Shown in pieces: positions 1-11,995 of a DNA stretch of 64,000 nt. The notes beneath the pieces are model-generated. The model was given only the letters and a program-made list of their open reading frames with translations, had not been told where the DNA came from and did no database searches. Source of the stretch: Primulina eburnea (lineage: Eukaryota; Streptophyta; Magnoliopsida; Lamiales; Gesneriaceae); assembly GCF_022965805.1 (NCBI RefSeq), contig NC_133101.1, forward strand, positions 42,197,642 to 42,261,641, written 5' to 3'. Within the stretch, counting starts at the first letter, position 1. Each line of letters opens with the position of its first letter. A program made the translations under genes and the position numbers.

Positions 1-1076
1 GGCATTGTAGTCGTGGATTCACCGCTCACCTACAGGTGTGGTTATCCTATGTGATCTGATGTAATAATAGTGCATGGAATCTCTGGCGAGAGTATGAGAT
101 GTACGTTGGAGAAGGAGTTCTCCAATAGTACACGTGATGCCACTGTTATATGTGTCAAATAGTTATCGAATTATTATGCAACCTTCGATGAACCAATGGT
201 TGCAGATTCGATAGGGATATATGAGATGAAGGGACCGTACTGTACGCTAATCATAATCGACTGGTTCTTGCAGGCACTATCAGTGATACCTAGGGGATCA
301 TGGGGCGATGCTACTAGACGCTTTTACCATGATCCGATGGGTGCAATCAGAAATGAGTTCTGACATTCTTGATCAAGGTGTTGATGAAAAGAATGGGGCT
401 AACTAGTGTAAGCCCGAATAAAGGATTATGTGCTGAATCACAAAGAGTTGTGAACCCACGACTAGCTGTATCCCTGAACCATTGAGGGTCACACAAGTAC
501 TGGTTTACTTGTTCCCGTTGAGATAATAAATTCAATGAGTTAAATTTATAAGAAATAAGTTTGATATGATCAATCGATAAGTTTATAAATAAAGTTTATA
601 AAAGCTTATAGAAAATTTGAGAGCATGACTTCTAAAACTATCAAAGGAAGTGCACCTGTCTTATTTAGACATTGGTGATCTCGAAATTAAAGTATGCATC
701 ATAATAACAAAACAAGTTGAAATTGCCACATCGATGATATTAGATCGTCGATCGGGATTATGATGAGATTAATGTAATGGGAGCATGGATCATGAGCTTG
801 TAAGAGTATAAGCCCGTCATGCAAATTTATTAAAGTTCAAATGGACTTTAATAATTAATTATATTTTAATTGAGTTAAAATATAGCCCGTTAAGTTTTTG
901 TTAGATATGGTATTGATATATGTAATATGTAGATATTCATGATACCATAATTTAAAACCTTGTACACAAAAAAATATTAATGCATGATTAATGGTGTACC
1001 ATTCTCGTAAGTCAAGGATTTATTGAAATTTATTAATTAATATGATTAATTAAGGAAATTACAATTAGTTGATTCA

Positions 1077-1164
<88 letters not shown>

Positions 1165-1893
1165 CTATTACTTTGAGAATGGACCACCGAAGCTTTTCAC
1201 ATAAAAAGGAAAATCGAGATTGGCAAAAGGTTGGCATGATTTTAGAATCTTTAATTACCTTAATTAATCTAATTAATTAAGAAAACTAAAGATTAGAAAT
1301 AATATAAGAATTTGGATTCTTATTTACAAGAGATGATCCGAAAGTTGATTGGAATGAAATCACGATTTTGACTCTTCCCAAAAGTTTTCGGTGATTAAAT
1401 TAATTAATTAAGTAAAGTATAGATTAGAAAATTGATTTTAGGACCCATAATTGACCTAATCCATCGAAAAACATTCAATGGAGAGGACCTAAAACTTTAG
1501 AAGAAGAAAAAGAGGAGAAAGTCTCCAATTTCTCATTGGTCAATTCTTGTTCTCAAAAGGTTTTGAACCAATGTTTGTTTTTTTGATCTCTACGCAAAAC
1601 ATCCTCTAATTTTTTAGTGCAAATTAGAAGAGAAACAAATAAATTGGTCGTGGACCTGATTCGGAGATCGAAGAATGTTCGTAGGGATTTACAACAAGAG
1701 CTACGTCCGCTGATACCGGAGTAGTTGGAGCCAAGTGAAATTATTCGCTAAGGTATATTTACTAAACATCTAATGTATGTTTAATTATTAAAATCATACG
1801 AGTGTCCAAAATATTTATTTTGATTGTCAAAATGAAATAAAAATTTTTAAACTTTCGCTGTGTTTTGGGCGTGTAGAAAACCAAGATCCAACA
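1..1893 (+). repeat. Copia-1 5' LTR (right-hand part)
   Basis: Position 1 aligns with about 25325 of the 3' LTR, so some 574 bp lie outside the window. The LTR ends in the terminal CA of the sequence tccaaca and is followed directly by the primer site. The main difference from the 3' LTR is a long AT dinucleotide run near 1080. The rest differs only by scattered substitutions and small indels. Confidence 0.9.
1079..1157. repeat. (AT)n microsatellite, about 39 units
   Basis: An uninterrupted AT dinucleotide run inside the Copia-1 5' LTR. The matching place in the 3' LTR (near 26405) has only a few AT units, so the run expanded after insertion. Confidence 0.97.
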
Positions 1894-1894
1894 G

Positions 1895-1908
1895 TGGTAT
1901 CAGAGCCA
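1895..1908 (+). other. Copia-1 primer-binding site (initiator Met tRNA type)
   Basis: TGGTATCAGAGCCA begins one base after the LTR terminal CA. This is the standard plant Copia sequence complementary to the 3' end of initiator methionine tRNA, where minus-strand DNA synthesis starts. It fixes the LTR boundary and the + orientation. Confidence 0.92.
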
Positions 1909-3725
1909 AGGTTTTTCTAAATCATATGGTTTTGATATTGAATAATTTATTTATAACCACACAAGAAAATTTTTCAGAAAATTTAGCACCAAGAATATTT
2001 ATTTTTTCCAGATTTTCGAAATTAATAAAAAAAAATTAAATCTGCCCGGAACTGTTCCGGGCAGTCCGTGCGCACAGCGTGCGGGCAGGCGCCGATCGCC
2101 TGGCGCCTGCGCGCACAGTGCTAGCGCAGGCGTCGGACGCCTGGGCGCGGCGTCGGCACGCCTGTGCACGTTCTGCGCACAGGGCCGCTGCCCGAAACGT
2201 TCGGGCAGCGGGCGGGCAGTGGGCGGGCGGCTGCCCGGGAGCGTCTCGGGAAGCGCGCTGAATAATGGGCTTGAATTGTTTGAGCTAGGGTGGAATTTTC
2301 TGATTTTTCAAACTTTTGGGTAAAATTGATAATTTTGAAAATTGGTTCAATTTTTATTTTGGAAATTATTAGAACATGATTTTAATTATTTATGGTAAAA
2401 ATATGAGTTTTTATAAGAAATCAATTATTATTGATTTAATTTGAAATTAAATAAAGGAGTTTATTTAATTTATTAAATCTTTTAATAATTGTGGTGGTTA
2501 GTGATAAAATTATTAGATATGTGATTTATCAATTAATTAAATTGTTTAATTAAATTAATGTTAATATTTGATATTAAATACATGAAGGATGATCGAGAGT
2601 CTTGAACAATGTGTTAGGTGTATGTTAGGATATTTTACTGTTTTATTCGTTTTTAATATTTGATATTATTGAAGTGGGCCTGGTTTATGGCCCGTTCCCA
2701 CCCCATGAGATGTATCCCTTATGTGCCATGGCTATTTAAATGTAATTATTAGAAATAGTGAGAGATCAAGACTGAAAGATGGTGGGCCCGATGATCAAGA
2801 TGAAGACATGTAAAATATTGGAAGCTCTTGTAATAATTGCATTTGCATCCCTGCATTCACATAGGTTGGACCTAGATCCATGTATAGCTCACATGGATCT
2901 AATAGTGTTGGCGATCGATCATCCTTATTTATTATTGAATGTCATATTATGATATATGCGATATATAGTAGTATGCATGTATGTATGTTATTAGATAATA
3001 CAGTTGCATGGATCCGGCAAACATACAAACTCATGGCACGCGATTTTTAAATTAAAATGATGAGACCATTTTAAAACTAAAATCCCTCATTTTGAATATG
3101 ATTCAAAATTAATATCAAACCACAAAAGTAAAATTAAAAGAGTTTAATTTTTCCTTACCTTCCCTCAACCGTGGTTGCATGTTGATCGCTACCCGCGGAC
3201 AGTGTCTGGCTCATATTATTGGGGAGGCTTGTACACCGGAAAGCTGTGACTTCCACCGGACATATGATGTGAATTGAGTGGAACTCTCATGACTTCGGCT
3301 CATATTATTGGGGGGACTCATGGCGACCGTCTACTACAATTCAATATTGATGGGTTGGTTTGACACGCGAAAATAAACGACGTCATATTATTGAGTCCTT
3401 ATTAAACGTGAGGCAAAACACGCGGAGGTTGAATAGGGATGCAATTGGACTCTACTTTTTAGAAATTATAATTGGCTGATATTATTCGGGATTATAATTG
3501 GCTAATTGGACTCTACGTGCCTACTAAAGAAATACGATTTCCCTTTTTCATCAGAGGGTGGTGGAAATGTCAAAATAGTAGGAGGGTAATTTATAAAATA
3601 AAATCCATATTCTATATCTTAAAATTATTTTAAAATAATCAGCAACAATTATTTTGTTTCCATATCAGTATATTTTTCGATTTCGTCACATAATTCTATT
3701 TTGTTATTAACAAGCTAACCGAATA
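1909..3725 (+). other. Copia-1 untranslated leader between primer site and gag
   Basis: About 1.8 kb with no credible ORF. Several blocks match, on the opposite strand, the leader of Copia-2 (about 19550-21335). Examples are the aaatcccTCATTTTGAAT block near 3080, the paired 'catattattGGGG' segments near 3210 and 3300, and the block near 3400-3560 just before gag. The two elements are therefore related families with homologous long leaders. Confidence 0.75.
2042..2265 (+). repeat. GC-rich hairpin string in the Copia-1 leader
   Basis: A sharply GC-rich island in AT-rich surroundings. It contains four perfect inverted repeats. CTGCCCGGAAC and its complement at 2042-2052/2054-2064 have a 1-nt loop. 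Others are at 2085-2093/2102-2110, 2127-2134/2136-2143, and 2187-2196/2200-2209. The stems share the core CTGCCCG or CAGGCG. In genomic RNA these would fold as a row of stem-loops just downstream of the primer site. Confidence 0.85.
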
Positions 3726-5414
3726 TGTAATGCCCAAGATTTTATATCGTGTTAAATAACGATTTTTGATTTTTAATCGAGACGATTATGAAAGGGCTAA
3801 TCGGGACACAGTTTGAAGTTAACATGAAAAGATGTATGGGCAAAGAAATGAACCTCGCGCATATGCGCGACTTGATGCGGCGCATATGCACAGAATAGGC
3901 AGAACCCTTCGCGCATATGCGCGACGTGCATTGGCGCACATGCGCGAGGGTACCCGAGAGTTGTGAAGAATTCCTCGCGCATATACGCGGAAGAGATGCG
4001 CGCATATGCGCGAGCTGCCGTGATGACACGCGCCGAGACTTAAGGTCTCGCGCATATGCGCGAGACGTGTGCTACAAAGATTGAGCCACTCGTCCATTGG
4101 CATGTACGTGTATATATATATATACACATTAATTATTAAAGAATTCAGAAAAAGAAAACGAGAGCTTCGGGGGAGAATTGCTTTTGAATTTCAGAATTTG
4201 ATTTACGAGCAATCCGTCCGTCCAAATTGAAATCCGAGTACGGCACCGTGTTTCTAGCAACGACAGCTACAACAGGACGTAAGTTTTGTTACGTTTTGTT
4301 AAGATTTGAAATTATGCTATGTCCAGAATCAGATACGATTCATATATAGTGTTCTTGACATAGTAGACATCATAGAATCGAAGTCAGATTAAGAAACAGA
4401 TTGATTATGGAATTGTTATGAATTTCAGAGTTAAATTGACTAAGATGTGATGTCAGATTTGTATGGTGGTTGATTATAAGTTAATGGAATTGGTTTAGAC
4501 TGATATGGTATTACCAGTATCGCAAGATTGTACTGTTGTACTGTCAGAATTTGATAAACAGGGATGTCGTGATTTAAATAGAATATTGATATTGTCATTT
4601 CCAGATTGAACATTGACAGACTTTAAGCGAGACTTCGATTGTACCAGAGCAACATAACGAAAGGTATAAATAAATGTTGATTCTGGATTGCACAACTCGA
4701 GTTAGGTTTGACTTGAGTTTCCCAAAATCACATACTTTATTTTATTGCATTGATATTTGCAGATTATCAGATTGATATGTTTAGTCTATTGAATTATATC
4801 AGAGCCAGTGTTTGAATCTAGGGCAGATCTGCCTAGCTAGGGCAGAACCGTCGAGTTTTTGTCAGAACCGCTGAGACTCTAGACTTACGGTGTATCGATG
4901 AGCTTAGATGTAGATCGACGTCTATTGTAGACACTTGATACAACATACCAAAGTCTAAATTAGATCGGGATCCCTAGGCTAGAAATAAGTTGAGATAGGA
5001 TAACAATTCATGGACTTAATACAGATTCGTATCGATTCATGTAGTCAGATTGGATACATGTTTTAATGATTGTTTATGCTTTTATATATGTTTTATATGA
5101 TTGCATTGATACATTGTTTACACTGGGATATTTATATCTCACCGGAGTTATCCGGCTATTGTCTTGTCTGTATGTGTGCATGGCAACAAGTGCGACAGGT
5201 TCAGGGTCACAGAGGTGAAGAAAGATCGAGATTAGAGTGATGATTCCGGACTTGGATATAGATAGGTTTTATTACTGGATTTTAGTAGTTGAACCTTAGT
5301 TTTGAACTAGATGCATGTTATACAGGATTTGTGAGATTCAGACCCTGTTTATTCTAACTGATTAAACTAGTCCCAATGACGATTAATAAAATGATTAGCG
5401 TCCGGGTCCCCACA
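3726..5414 (+). repeat. Gypsy-1 5' LTR
   Basis: Starts TGTAATGCCC and ends TCCCCACA. It carries a palindrome cluster (about 3854-4063) and a TATA-like run near 4108-4126. Compared with the 3' LTR it keeps about 35 bp near 4305-4340 that the 3' LTR has lost, and it lacks a roughly 60-bp segment present at 11857-11919. Confidence 0.93.
3854..4063. promoter_or_regulatory. Cluster of 7 CGCGCATATGCGCG palindromes in Gypsy-1 5' LTR
   Basis: Seven imperfect copies of the 18-bp palindrome CTCGCGCATATGCGCGAG occur within 210 bp, spaced irregularly. A TATA-like tract follows about 45 bp downstream. Position and symmetry suggest binding sites upstream of the LTR promoter. That role is inferred; the repeats themselves are plainly visible. 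Confidence 0.7.
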
Positions 5415-5419
5415 ACAGG

Positions 5420-5432
5420 TGGTATCAGAGCG
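5420..5432 (+). other. Gypsy-1 primer-binding site (Met tRNA type)
   Basis: TGGTATCAGAGCG lies 5 bp after the LTR end. It matches the 3' end of initiator methionine tRNA, as is usual for plant chromoviruses. Confidence 0.9.
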
Positions 5433-5674
5433 ATAGATCCTTTAGATTGAGATAGAAGAGGCTAGTGAGCGGGGTAGATTGAGGTTTTCTTTCCTGCTTT
5501 TGAATGCTAGCATGTGTTACTGCTTTAATACATGTTACTTGCTTATCTGATTTGATATAGTAATATGTTTTATTGAGACTGGATCAGCACCGATTCTAGA
5601 TCAGCAGTAAGATGATCAGAGGAGGATTGAAACAGAATTGTGGTATTTTTTACTAATCTATTTGATTATCAGAT

Positions 5675-6597
5675 ATGCCTCCCAGACGAATCCCAGAACA
5701 GGGAAGTACATCAAATCCTCCAATGGATGTAACACCGACTCCAATGGAAACGTTACTGAAACGATTTCAGTCATTAACCCGCCAACCTTGAAAGGAACAG
5801 AGAACGCTGTGGAATGCGAGAGTTGGCTTGATGATATAGAGATGTTGTTCGAATCCTTGGAGTATACAGATGAGAGGAGTGTGAAATTAATTGGACACCA
5901 GTTACACGATGTTGCAAAGAACTGGTGGGTTACGATAAAGAGGGCATTGGAGCATAGAGGTACGACTATTACCTGGGATGCTTTTAGAACTGAATTTTAC
6001 CAACGATTCTTTCCATTGTCGTATCGAAAGGACAAGGGAATGGAGTTTGCCAATCTAAGGCAGGGACAGATGAACATAGAAGAGTGTGTGTCAAATTTCT
6101 CCACCTTGTTGAAATTTGCTCCACATGTGGCTGACAGCGAGGAAGCTACTGCTGACCAGTTCATCAATGGCTTGAACCCAGAGATTTTCACATTGGTGAA
6201 CACAAGGCGACCGAATAATTTTACTGACGCCCTGAACAGAGCTAAGGGAGCTGAAGCCGGTCTGATGAGACAGAAAGGGGCTTCATTTGTGCCTCCAGCA
6301 CCGAGACCACATCAACCACCTCCCAGATTTGAGGGTGGCAGCAGCAGTGGATGGAAGAAGGAATTTTTGAAAGCCAAAAGAAAGCAATTTAAGAAATCGG
6401 GCAGCAGTTCTTCTAGCTCCGGTGGGTCCAGACAGAGTCAGAGTTATACTGGAGTTTATTGCAAGACTTGCGGAGGAAGACATGCAACTGAGCAATGCCA
6501 AGGAGTGACTGGTAGTTGCAACATCTGTAAACAGTCGGGACACTTTGCTAAAGTGTGTCCACAGAGAGGTTCTCAAAGATCTCAGGGAGCCGAGTAA
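5675..6597 (+). pseudogene. gag: Gypsy-1 gag (capsid and nucleocapsid), frameshifted
   Basis: Encodes the retrotransposon capsid that packages the element RNA in the cytoplasm. The family-typical start MPPRR lies at 5675. A single-base loss near 5772 moves the rest into the frame that is open up to 6597. The retrotransposon gag domain (residues around WLDDIEMLFE through FYQRFFP) is clear, followed by a Ser/Gly/Lys-rich linker. A zinc knuckle of CX2CX4HX4C form (CNICKQSGHFAKVC) lies near 6517-6560. After the stop at 6595 a Gln/Pro-rich linker continues in another frame toward the protease. An upstream start at 5638 is open but has no family support. Confidence 0.85.
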
Positions 6598-6735
6598 TCG
6601 GGATCAGCAGCACAGACTGAGAGACGATCAGCTGCTGTTCACACATTTCAGCCAGCGCCAGCTCAGTCACAGCAGAGGCCAGGAGGTAGCCAGACTGTTA
6701 TCCAACCTCCTAGACAGTAGGCCAGAGTATTCGCT

Positions 6736-7169
6736 TTGACAGAGGAGCAGGCCCTGGAAGCACCAGATGACGTTGTGGCAGGTAACTGTGCTTTATATGG
6801 TTACTCTGCTTATGTATTAATTGATACTGGTGCTTCACATAAATTTATTTCTGAACTATTTGCATCAAGTCATGCATTGCCTGTAGAGTCTTTAGCTACT
6901 GTAGTGTATGTCTCTTCTCCTTTGGGGACAGGTTTGATATCAGTAAATTCTGTTAAACACTGTGTACTACAGTATGACGGGCATGAGATTGAATTTGACT
7001 GTATCCTACTTGGGTTGTCCGATTTTGATTGTATTATTGGTATTGATATGCTGACCTAGTACAGAGCTATAGTTGATTGTTTCCACAAGATAGTGAGATT
7101 CAGACCAGATATGGCTGAAGAGTGGAAATTTTACGGTAAGGGTTTTAGATCGAGAATTCTTTAATATCC
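6736..7169 (+). pseudogene. Gypsy-1 aspartic protease region
   Basis: Processes the Gag-Pol polyprotein. The active-site motif LIDTGAS is present near 6817-6840, and the second conserved hydrophobic-Gly segment (CIIGIDML) lies near 7030-7056. A stop follows at 7057-7059, after which recognisable linker coding continues. An in-frame stop near 6718 separates this segment from the gag linker. In this element the Ala-Gly-Asn segment before the protease is continuous in the DNA, unlike the interrupted counterpart in Gypsy-2 near 37872. Confidence 0.82.
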
Positions 7170-8640
7170 GTGTTATCTATGACTCGATTGTTACAGAGAG
7201 GAGCAGAAGGATTCCTTGTAAATTCAGTAGATTTACTGAAGTCGAGTCCATCATTGGCTGATTTGCCAGTAGTACGTGAGTTTGCTGACGTCTTCCCAGA
7301 TGAGATCCCGGGATTACCTCAAGTTAGAGAGATAGACTTCAGCATTGAATTGATGCCAGGTACAGTGCCGATTTCTAGAGTTCCGTATAGAATGGCACCA
7401 GTTGAATTGAAAGAATTGAAGAATCAGCTGGAAGAATTACTGGCAAAGGGGTACATCAGACCGAGTGTTTCTCCTTGGGGTGCTCCAGTACTGTTTGTAA
7501 GAAAGAAAGACGTTTCGATGAGACTCTGCATCGACTATCGGCAACTGAACAAGGCAACGATAAAGAATAAATATCCTTTGCCTCGTATTGATGATTTATT
7601 CGATCAGTTGCAGGGTTCTTCCGTATATTCTAAAATTGATTTAAGATCAGGATATCATCAGCCGAGAGTCAGAGATTCTGATATCTCAAAGACAGCATTC
7701 AGAACCAGGTATGAACACTATTAATTTATTGTCATGCCATTTGGTTTAATGAATGCTCCAGCTGTGTTTATGGGATTGATGAACCGTATATTCCAGAAAT
7801 ATCTCATTGATTTTGTGATTATTTTCATCGATGATATTTTGATTTATTCAAAGAATATGAGTGAGCATGCTGAGCATTTAAGAATTGTGTTGCGAATTTT
7901 AAGGGCTGAGAAGTTATATGCTAAACTGTCGAAATGTGAGTTTTGGTTAAGACAGGTAGTATTTCTGGGTCATATTATATCCGGAGATGGGATATCAGTG
8001 GATCCCAGTAAAGTGGAAGCCATAATTTCTTGGCCAAGACCGACGTCAGTACCCGAAATTCGCAGTTTTATGGGTTTAGCGGGATATTACCGTCGTTTCA
8101 TTAAAGATTTCTCGAGTATAGATAAACCAATTACTCAGCTGACTCAGAAGAGTGCTCCATTTGTTTGGTCTGAAGAATGTGAGACCAGTTTTCTGGAGTT
8201 AAAGAAGATGTTGACCAGTGCTCCGGTGTTGACTATCCCATCCGGTACTGGTGATTTTGTGGTTTATTGCGACGCTTCCACAGAGGGTTGGGATGTGTTT
8301 TGATGCAGCGAGGGCATGTCATTGCTTATGCCTCAAGACAGCTTCAACCACATGAGACCCGTTATCCAATTCATGATCTTGAATTGGCAGCCATTGTCTT
8401 TGCATTAAAGATATGGCGATTCTACCTTTACGGTGAGAAGTTTGAGATATATTCTGATCATAAGAGTTTGAAATATTTGTTTTCACAATCTGAATTGAAT
8501 ATGAGACAGCGAAGATGGCTTGATTTGCTTAAAGATTTTGATTGTGAAATCAAATACCATCCAAGAAAGTCTAATGAAGCAGCTGATGTACTAAGTCGAA
8601 AGGTATGTTCTTTATTCTTGTCGACGATTGGTGTTTCAAA
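7170..8640 (+). pseudogene. Gypsy-1 reverse transcriptase and RNase H, broken
   Basis: Copies element RNA to DNA and removes the RNA strand. RT blocks are visible in order: the priming region with [10 protein letters not shown], then [10 protein letters not shown], then [10 protein letters not shown], then MPFGLMNAP, then the catalytic FIDD at about 7826-7834, then FLGH. A premature stop lies at 7723-7725 between the conserved blocks. RNase H follows (IVYCDAS-like, then [16 protein letters not shown]). A frameshift near 8285-8300 splits the RNase H start. The catalytic aspartates of RT are still encoded, but the breaks make it non-functional. Confidence 0.88.
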
Positions 8641-9842
8641 TTTGATAGAAGACCGCTGTTTGTCTGGATTAGCATTTGAAACAGATTATAGACCGTTGAG
8701 ACTCTATACGGTGCAAGTGGAACCCGAGCTAATCTTAAGAATTAAGGCAGCTCAGAAAGTTGATCAGAATGTACAGAAATCAGTATCGATGGTTAGAACA
8801 GGACATCGATCGGAGTATCAGGTACGTGATAACGTCTTGTATGTGAATAATCGTCTGGTTGTGCCGACTGTTTCAGATTTGAGACGACAGATATTGTCAG
8901 AGGCACACAACAGTCGATTCAGTATTCATCCGGGTGGCAGAAAGATGTATAATGATTTGAAAAGACAGTTCTGGTGGAAACAAATGAAGACTGACATTGC
9001 TGAATTTGTTTCCAAATGTCTGAATTGTCAGCAGGTGAAAGCAGAAAGAAAGAAACAAGGAGGTTTATTACAGAGTTTGTCCATTCCTGAATGGAAATGG
9101 GATCATATTTCCATGGATTTTGTGACACAGCTACCACGTTCTTCCTGAGGCTGTGATGCGATTTGGGTCGTGATTGACTAGATTGACCAAATCCGCATGT
9201 TTTATTCCGTACAAGATGACGTACAGATTTGACCAAATGACATAGATTTATGTCAGATAAGTGGTCAGACTGTACGGAGTTCCGAAGTCAATTGTATCAG
9301 ACCGTGATCCTTGATTTACTTCGCACTTCTGGCAGAGTTTGCAGCAGGCTCTCGGTATGAAGTGACATCTGAGTACCGCATATCATCCACAGACTGACGG
9401 ACAGTCAGAGCGGACTATCCAGACACTGGAAGATATGCTGAGAGCAGTAGTGCTTGATTTTAGCACTAATTGGCAAGATGCATTGCCGCTTTGTGAGTTT
9501 TCGTACAACAACAGCCATCAGACGAGTATTGAGATGGCACCATTTGAAGCGTTGTACGGAAAGAAGTGTCGATCCCCTCTATATTGGGATGATATCTCTG
9601 AAGTACCTGAGATTGTACCTGACATGATCAGAGATATGACTGAAAAAGTGAAGCTAATTCGAAAGAAAATGAAGGCAACACAAGATAGACAGGCCAAATA
9701 TGCCAATGTTCGACGTAGAACATTGGTATTTGAGGAAGGAGACCGAGTATTTCTAAAGATTTCACCTTCAGAGGAGTTGTCAGATTTGGTAAGAAAGGGA
9801 AACTATCTCCACGACACATTGGACCATATGAGATTCTTGAAA
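8641..9842 (+). pseudogene. Gypsy-1 integrase, broken
   Basis: Would insert the cDNA copy into the genome. The N-terminal HHCC zinc region is visible (H...SIHPGG, then CLNCQQ) near 8905-9035, then the core start WDHISMDFV near 9098-9123. Several stops and frameshifts fall from 9147 to about 9380, damaging the middle of the DDE core. The last core block (HPQTDGQSERTIQ) resumes near 9390 and the C-terminal part is open at 9435-9848, with the family motif APFEALYGKKCRSP. Confidence 0.85.
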
Positions 9843-10153
9843 AGATAGGAGATCGTGCCTATCGACTCGCCTTACCGCCTTCATTATCTGGAATACATGA
9901 TGTCTTTCATGTATCGTTATTAAGGAAATACCTTCCTGATGCTTCACATGCTATTCAACCAGACGAGGCCGAACTGGATGAGACGTTGAGCTATGTTGAA
10001 AAACCGATTCAGATTATTGATCGAAAAGAAAAACAGCTCAGAACGAAGACAATTCCACTTGTGAAAGTTCAATGGACTCGTCATGGCACTGAAGAAGCAA
10101 CCTGGGAGACTGAATCAGCTATGAGACAAGAGTTCCCAGAGTTATTTCGATAA
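9843..10153 (+). pseudogene. Gypsy-1 integrase C-terminus with chromodomain-like segment
   Basis: After a stop at 9846-9848 a shifted frame encodes the GIHDVFHVSLL segment. It ends with a chromodomain-like stretch containing the sequences VQWTRHGTEEATWE and MRQEFPELF, stopping at 10151-10153. Such C-terminal chromodomains define plant chromoviruses and are thought to steer integration to heterochromatin. The EEATWE signature fits the Tekay/Del clade. Confidence 0.8.
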
Positions 10154-10233
10154 TGTAAATTTCTTATACAGTTTTTGTATATACTCCCTATTGATATAAA
10201 TAAATTTTTGTGATTTCGAGGACAAAATCGTAT

Positions 10234-10248
10234 CTTAGGGGGGATAAA
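10234..10248 (+). other. Gypsy-1 polypurine tract
   Basis: Purine-rich ttaggggggataaa directly before the 3' LTR start, the expected plus-strand primer position. Confidence 0.85.
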
Positions 10249-11995
10249 TGTAATGCCCAAGATTTTATATCGTGTTAAATACCGATTTTTGATTTTTAAT
10301 CGAGACGATTATGAAAGGGCTAATCGGGACACGGTTTGAAGTTAACATGAAAAGATGTATGGGCAAAGAAATGAACCTCGTGCACATGCGCGAACTTGAT
10401 GCGGCGCATATGCGCGGAATAGGCAGAACCCCTCGCGCATATGCACGAAGTGCATTGGCGGACATGTGCGAGGGTACCCGAGAGTTGTGAAGAATTCCTC
10501 GCGCATATGCGCGGAAGAGGTGCGCGCATATGCGCGAGCTGCCGTGATGACACGCGCCGATACTTAAGGTCTCGCGCATTGATGTCGCGCATATGCACGA
10601 GACGTGTGCTACAAAGATTGAGCCACTCGTCCATTGGCATGTTGTGTATATATATATATATATATACACACACATTAATTCTTAAAGAATTCAGAAAAAT
10701 AAAACGAGAGCTTCGGGGGAGAATTGCTTTTGAATTTCAGAATTTGATTTACGAGCAATCCGTCCGTCCAAATTGAAATCCGAGTACGGAACCGTGTTCC
10801 TAGCAACGACAGCTACAAGAGGACGTAAGTTTTGTTACGTTTTGTTAAGATTAATATATAGTGTTCTTGACATAGTAGACATCATAGAATCGAAGTCAGA
10901 TTAAGAAACATATTGATTATGGAATTGTTATGAATTTCAGAGTTAAATTGACTGAGATGTGATGTCAGATTTGTACGGTGGTTGATTATAAGTTAATGGA
11001 ATTGGTATAGACTGATATGGTATTACCAGTATCGCAAGATTGTATTGTTGTACTGTCAGAATTTGATAAACAGGGATTCTGTGATTTAAATAGAATATTG
11101 ATACAGAATATTGATATTGTTATTGCCAGATTGAACATTGATAGACTTTAAGCGAGACTTCGATTGTACCAGAGCAACAGAACGAAAGGTATAAATAAAT
11201 GTTGATTCGGGATTGCACAACTCGAGTTAGGTTTGACTTGAGTTTCCCAAAATCACATACTTTATTTTATTGCATTGATATTTGCAGATTATCAGATTGT
11301 TATGTTTAGTCTATTGAATTATAGCAGAGCCAGAGTTTGAATCTAGGGCAGATCAGCCTAGCTAGGGCAGAACCGCCGAGTTTTTGTCAGAACCGCTGAG
11401 ACTCTAGACTTATGGTGTATCGATGAGCTTAGATGTAGATCGACGTCTATTGTAGACACTCGATACAGCATACCAAAGTCTAAATTAGATCGGGATCCCT
11501 AGGCTAGAAATAAGTTGAGATAAGATAACAAGTCATGGACTTAAATACAGATTCGTATCGATTCATGTAGTCAGATTGGATACATATTTTATGATTGTTT
11601 ATGCTTTTATTTAAGTTTTATATGATTGCATTGATACATTGTTTACACTAGGATATTTATATCTCACCGGAGTTATCCGGCTGTTGTCTTGTCTGTATGT
11701 GTGCATGGCAACAGGTGGGACAGGTTCAGGGTCACAGAGGTGAAGAAAGATCGAGATTAGAGTGGTGATTCCGGACTTGGATATAGATATGTTTTATTAC
11801 TGGATTGTAGTAGTTGAACCTTAGTTTTGAACTAGATGCATGTTATACAGGATTTGTATTATTATACTGGTTTGTATAATAGAATGATTCCATTACCTTT
11901 CGCATTGTAAAAAAAAATTTAGACCCTGTTTATTCTAACTGATTAAACTAGTCCCAATGACGATTAAGAAAATGATTAGCGTCCGGGTCCCCACA
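10249..11995 (+). repeat. Gypsy-1 3' LTR
   Basis: Same ends as the 5' LTR (TGTAATGCCC, CCCCACA). It carries its own copy of the palindrome cluster at about 10378-10592, with more decayed units, and a TATA-like run near 10646. It has a roughly 60-bp extra segment at 11857-11919. Confidence 0.93.
10378..10592. promoter_or_regulatory. Palindrome cluster in Gypsy-1 3' LTR
   Basis: About eight decayed or intact copies of the CGCGCATATGCGCG core, including one extra partial copy near 10573-10592 that the 5' LTR lacks. It is followed by a TATA-like tract. Confidence 0.65.

Larger units (their letters stand above)
3726..11995 (+). mobile_element. Gypsy-1: Ty3/Gypsy chromovirus (Tekay/Del-like)
   Basis: Two LTRs (3726-5414 and 10249-11995) start TGTAATGCCC and end CCCCACA. 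Between them are a Met-type primer site, gag with a zinc knuckle, protease, RT, RNase H, integrase and a C-terminal chromodomain-like segment, then a polypurine tract. RT before integrase is the Gypsy order. The flanks are gaata on the left and gaatc on the right, a 5-bp target duplication with one change. It interrupts the first codons of Copia-1 gag. Multiple frameshifts and stops show it is dead. Confidence 0.92.

Noticed and set aside
2079..2261. Arg/Ala-rich ORF on the + strand
   Set aside because: It is a translation of the GC-rich hairpin string. The leader of a Copia element, with inverted repeats in several frames, explains it better than a protein.
3854..4063. Regular-looking palindromic repeats resembling a CRISPR array
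   Set aside because: Repeats are only 18 bp, spacing is irregular, no cas genes, and the locus is a plant LTR with a second copy in the partner LTR.
3742..4127. Overlapping - strand ORFs with repeated RICAR/AHMRE peptides (also at 10265-10675)
   Set aside because: They are translations of the CGCGCATATGCGCG palindromes in the LTRs and occur in three frames.
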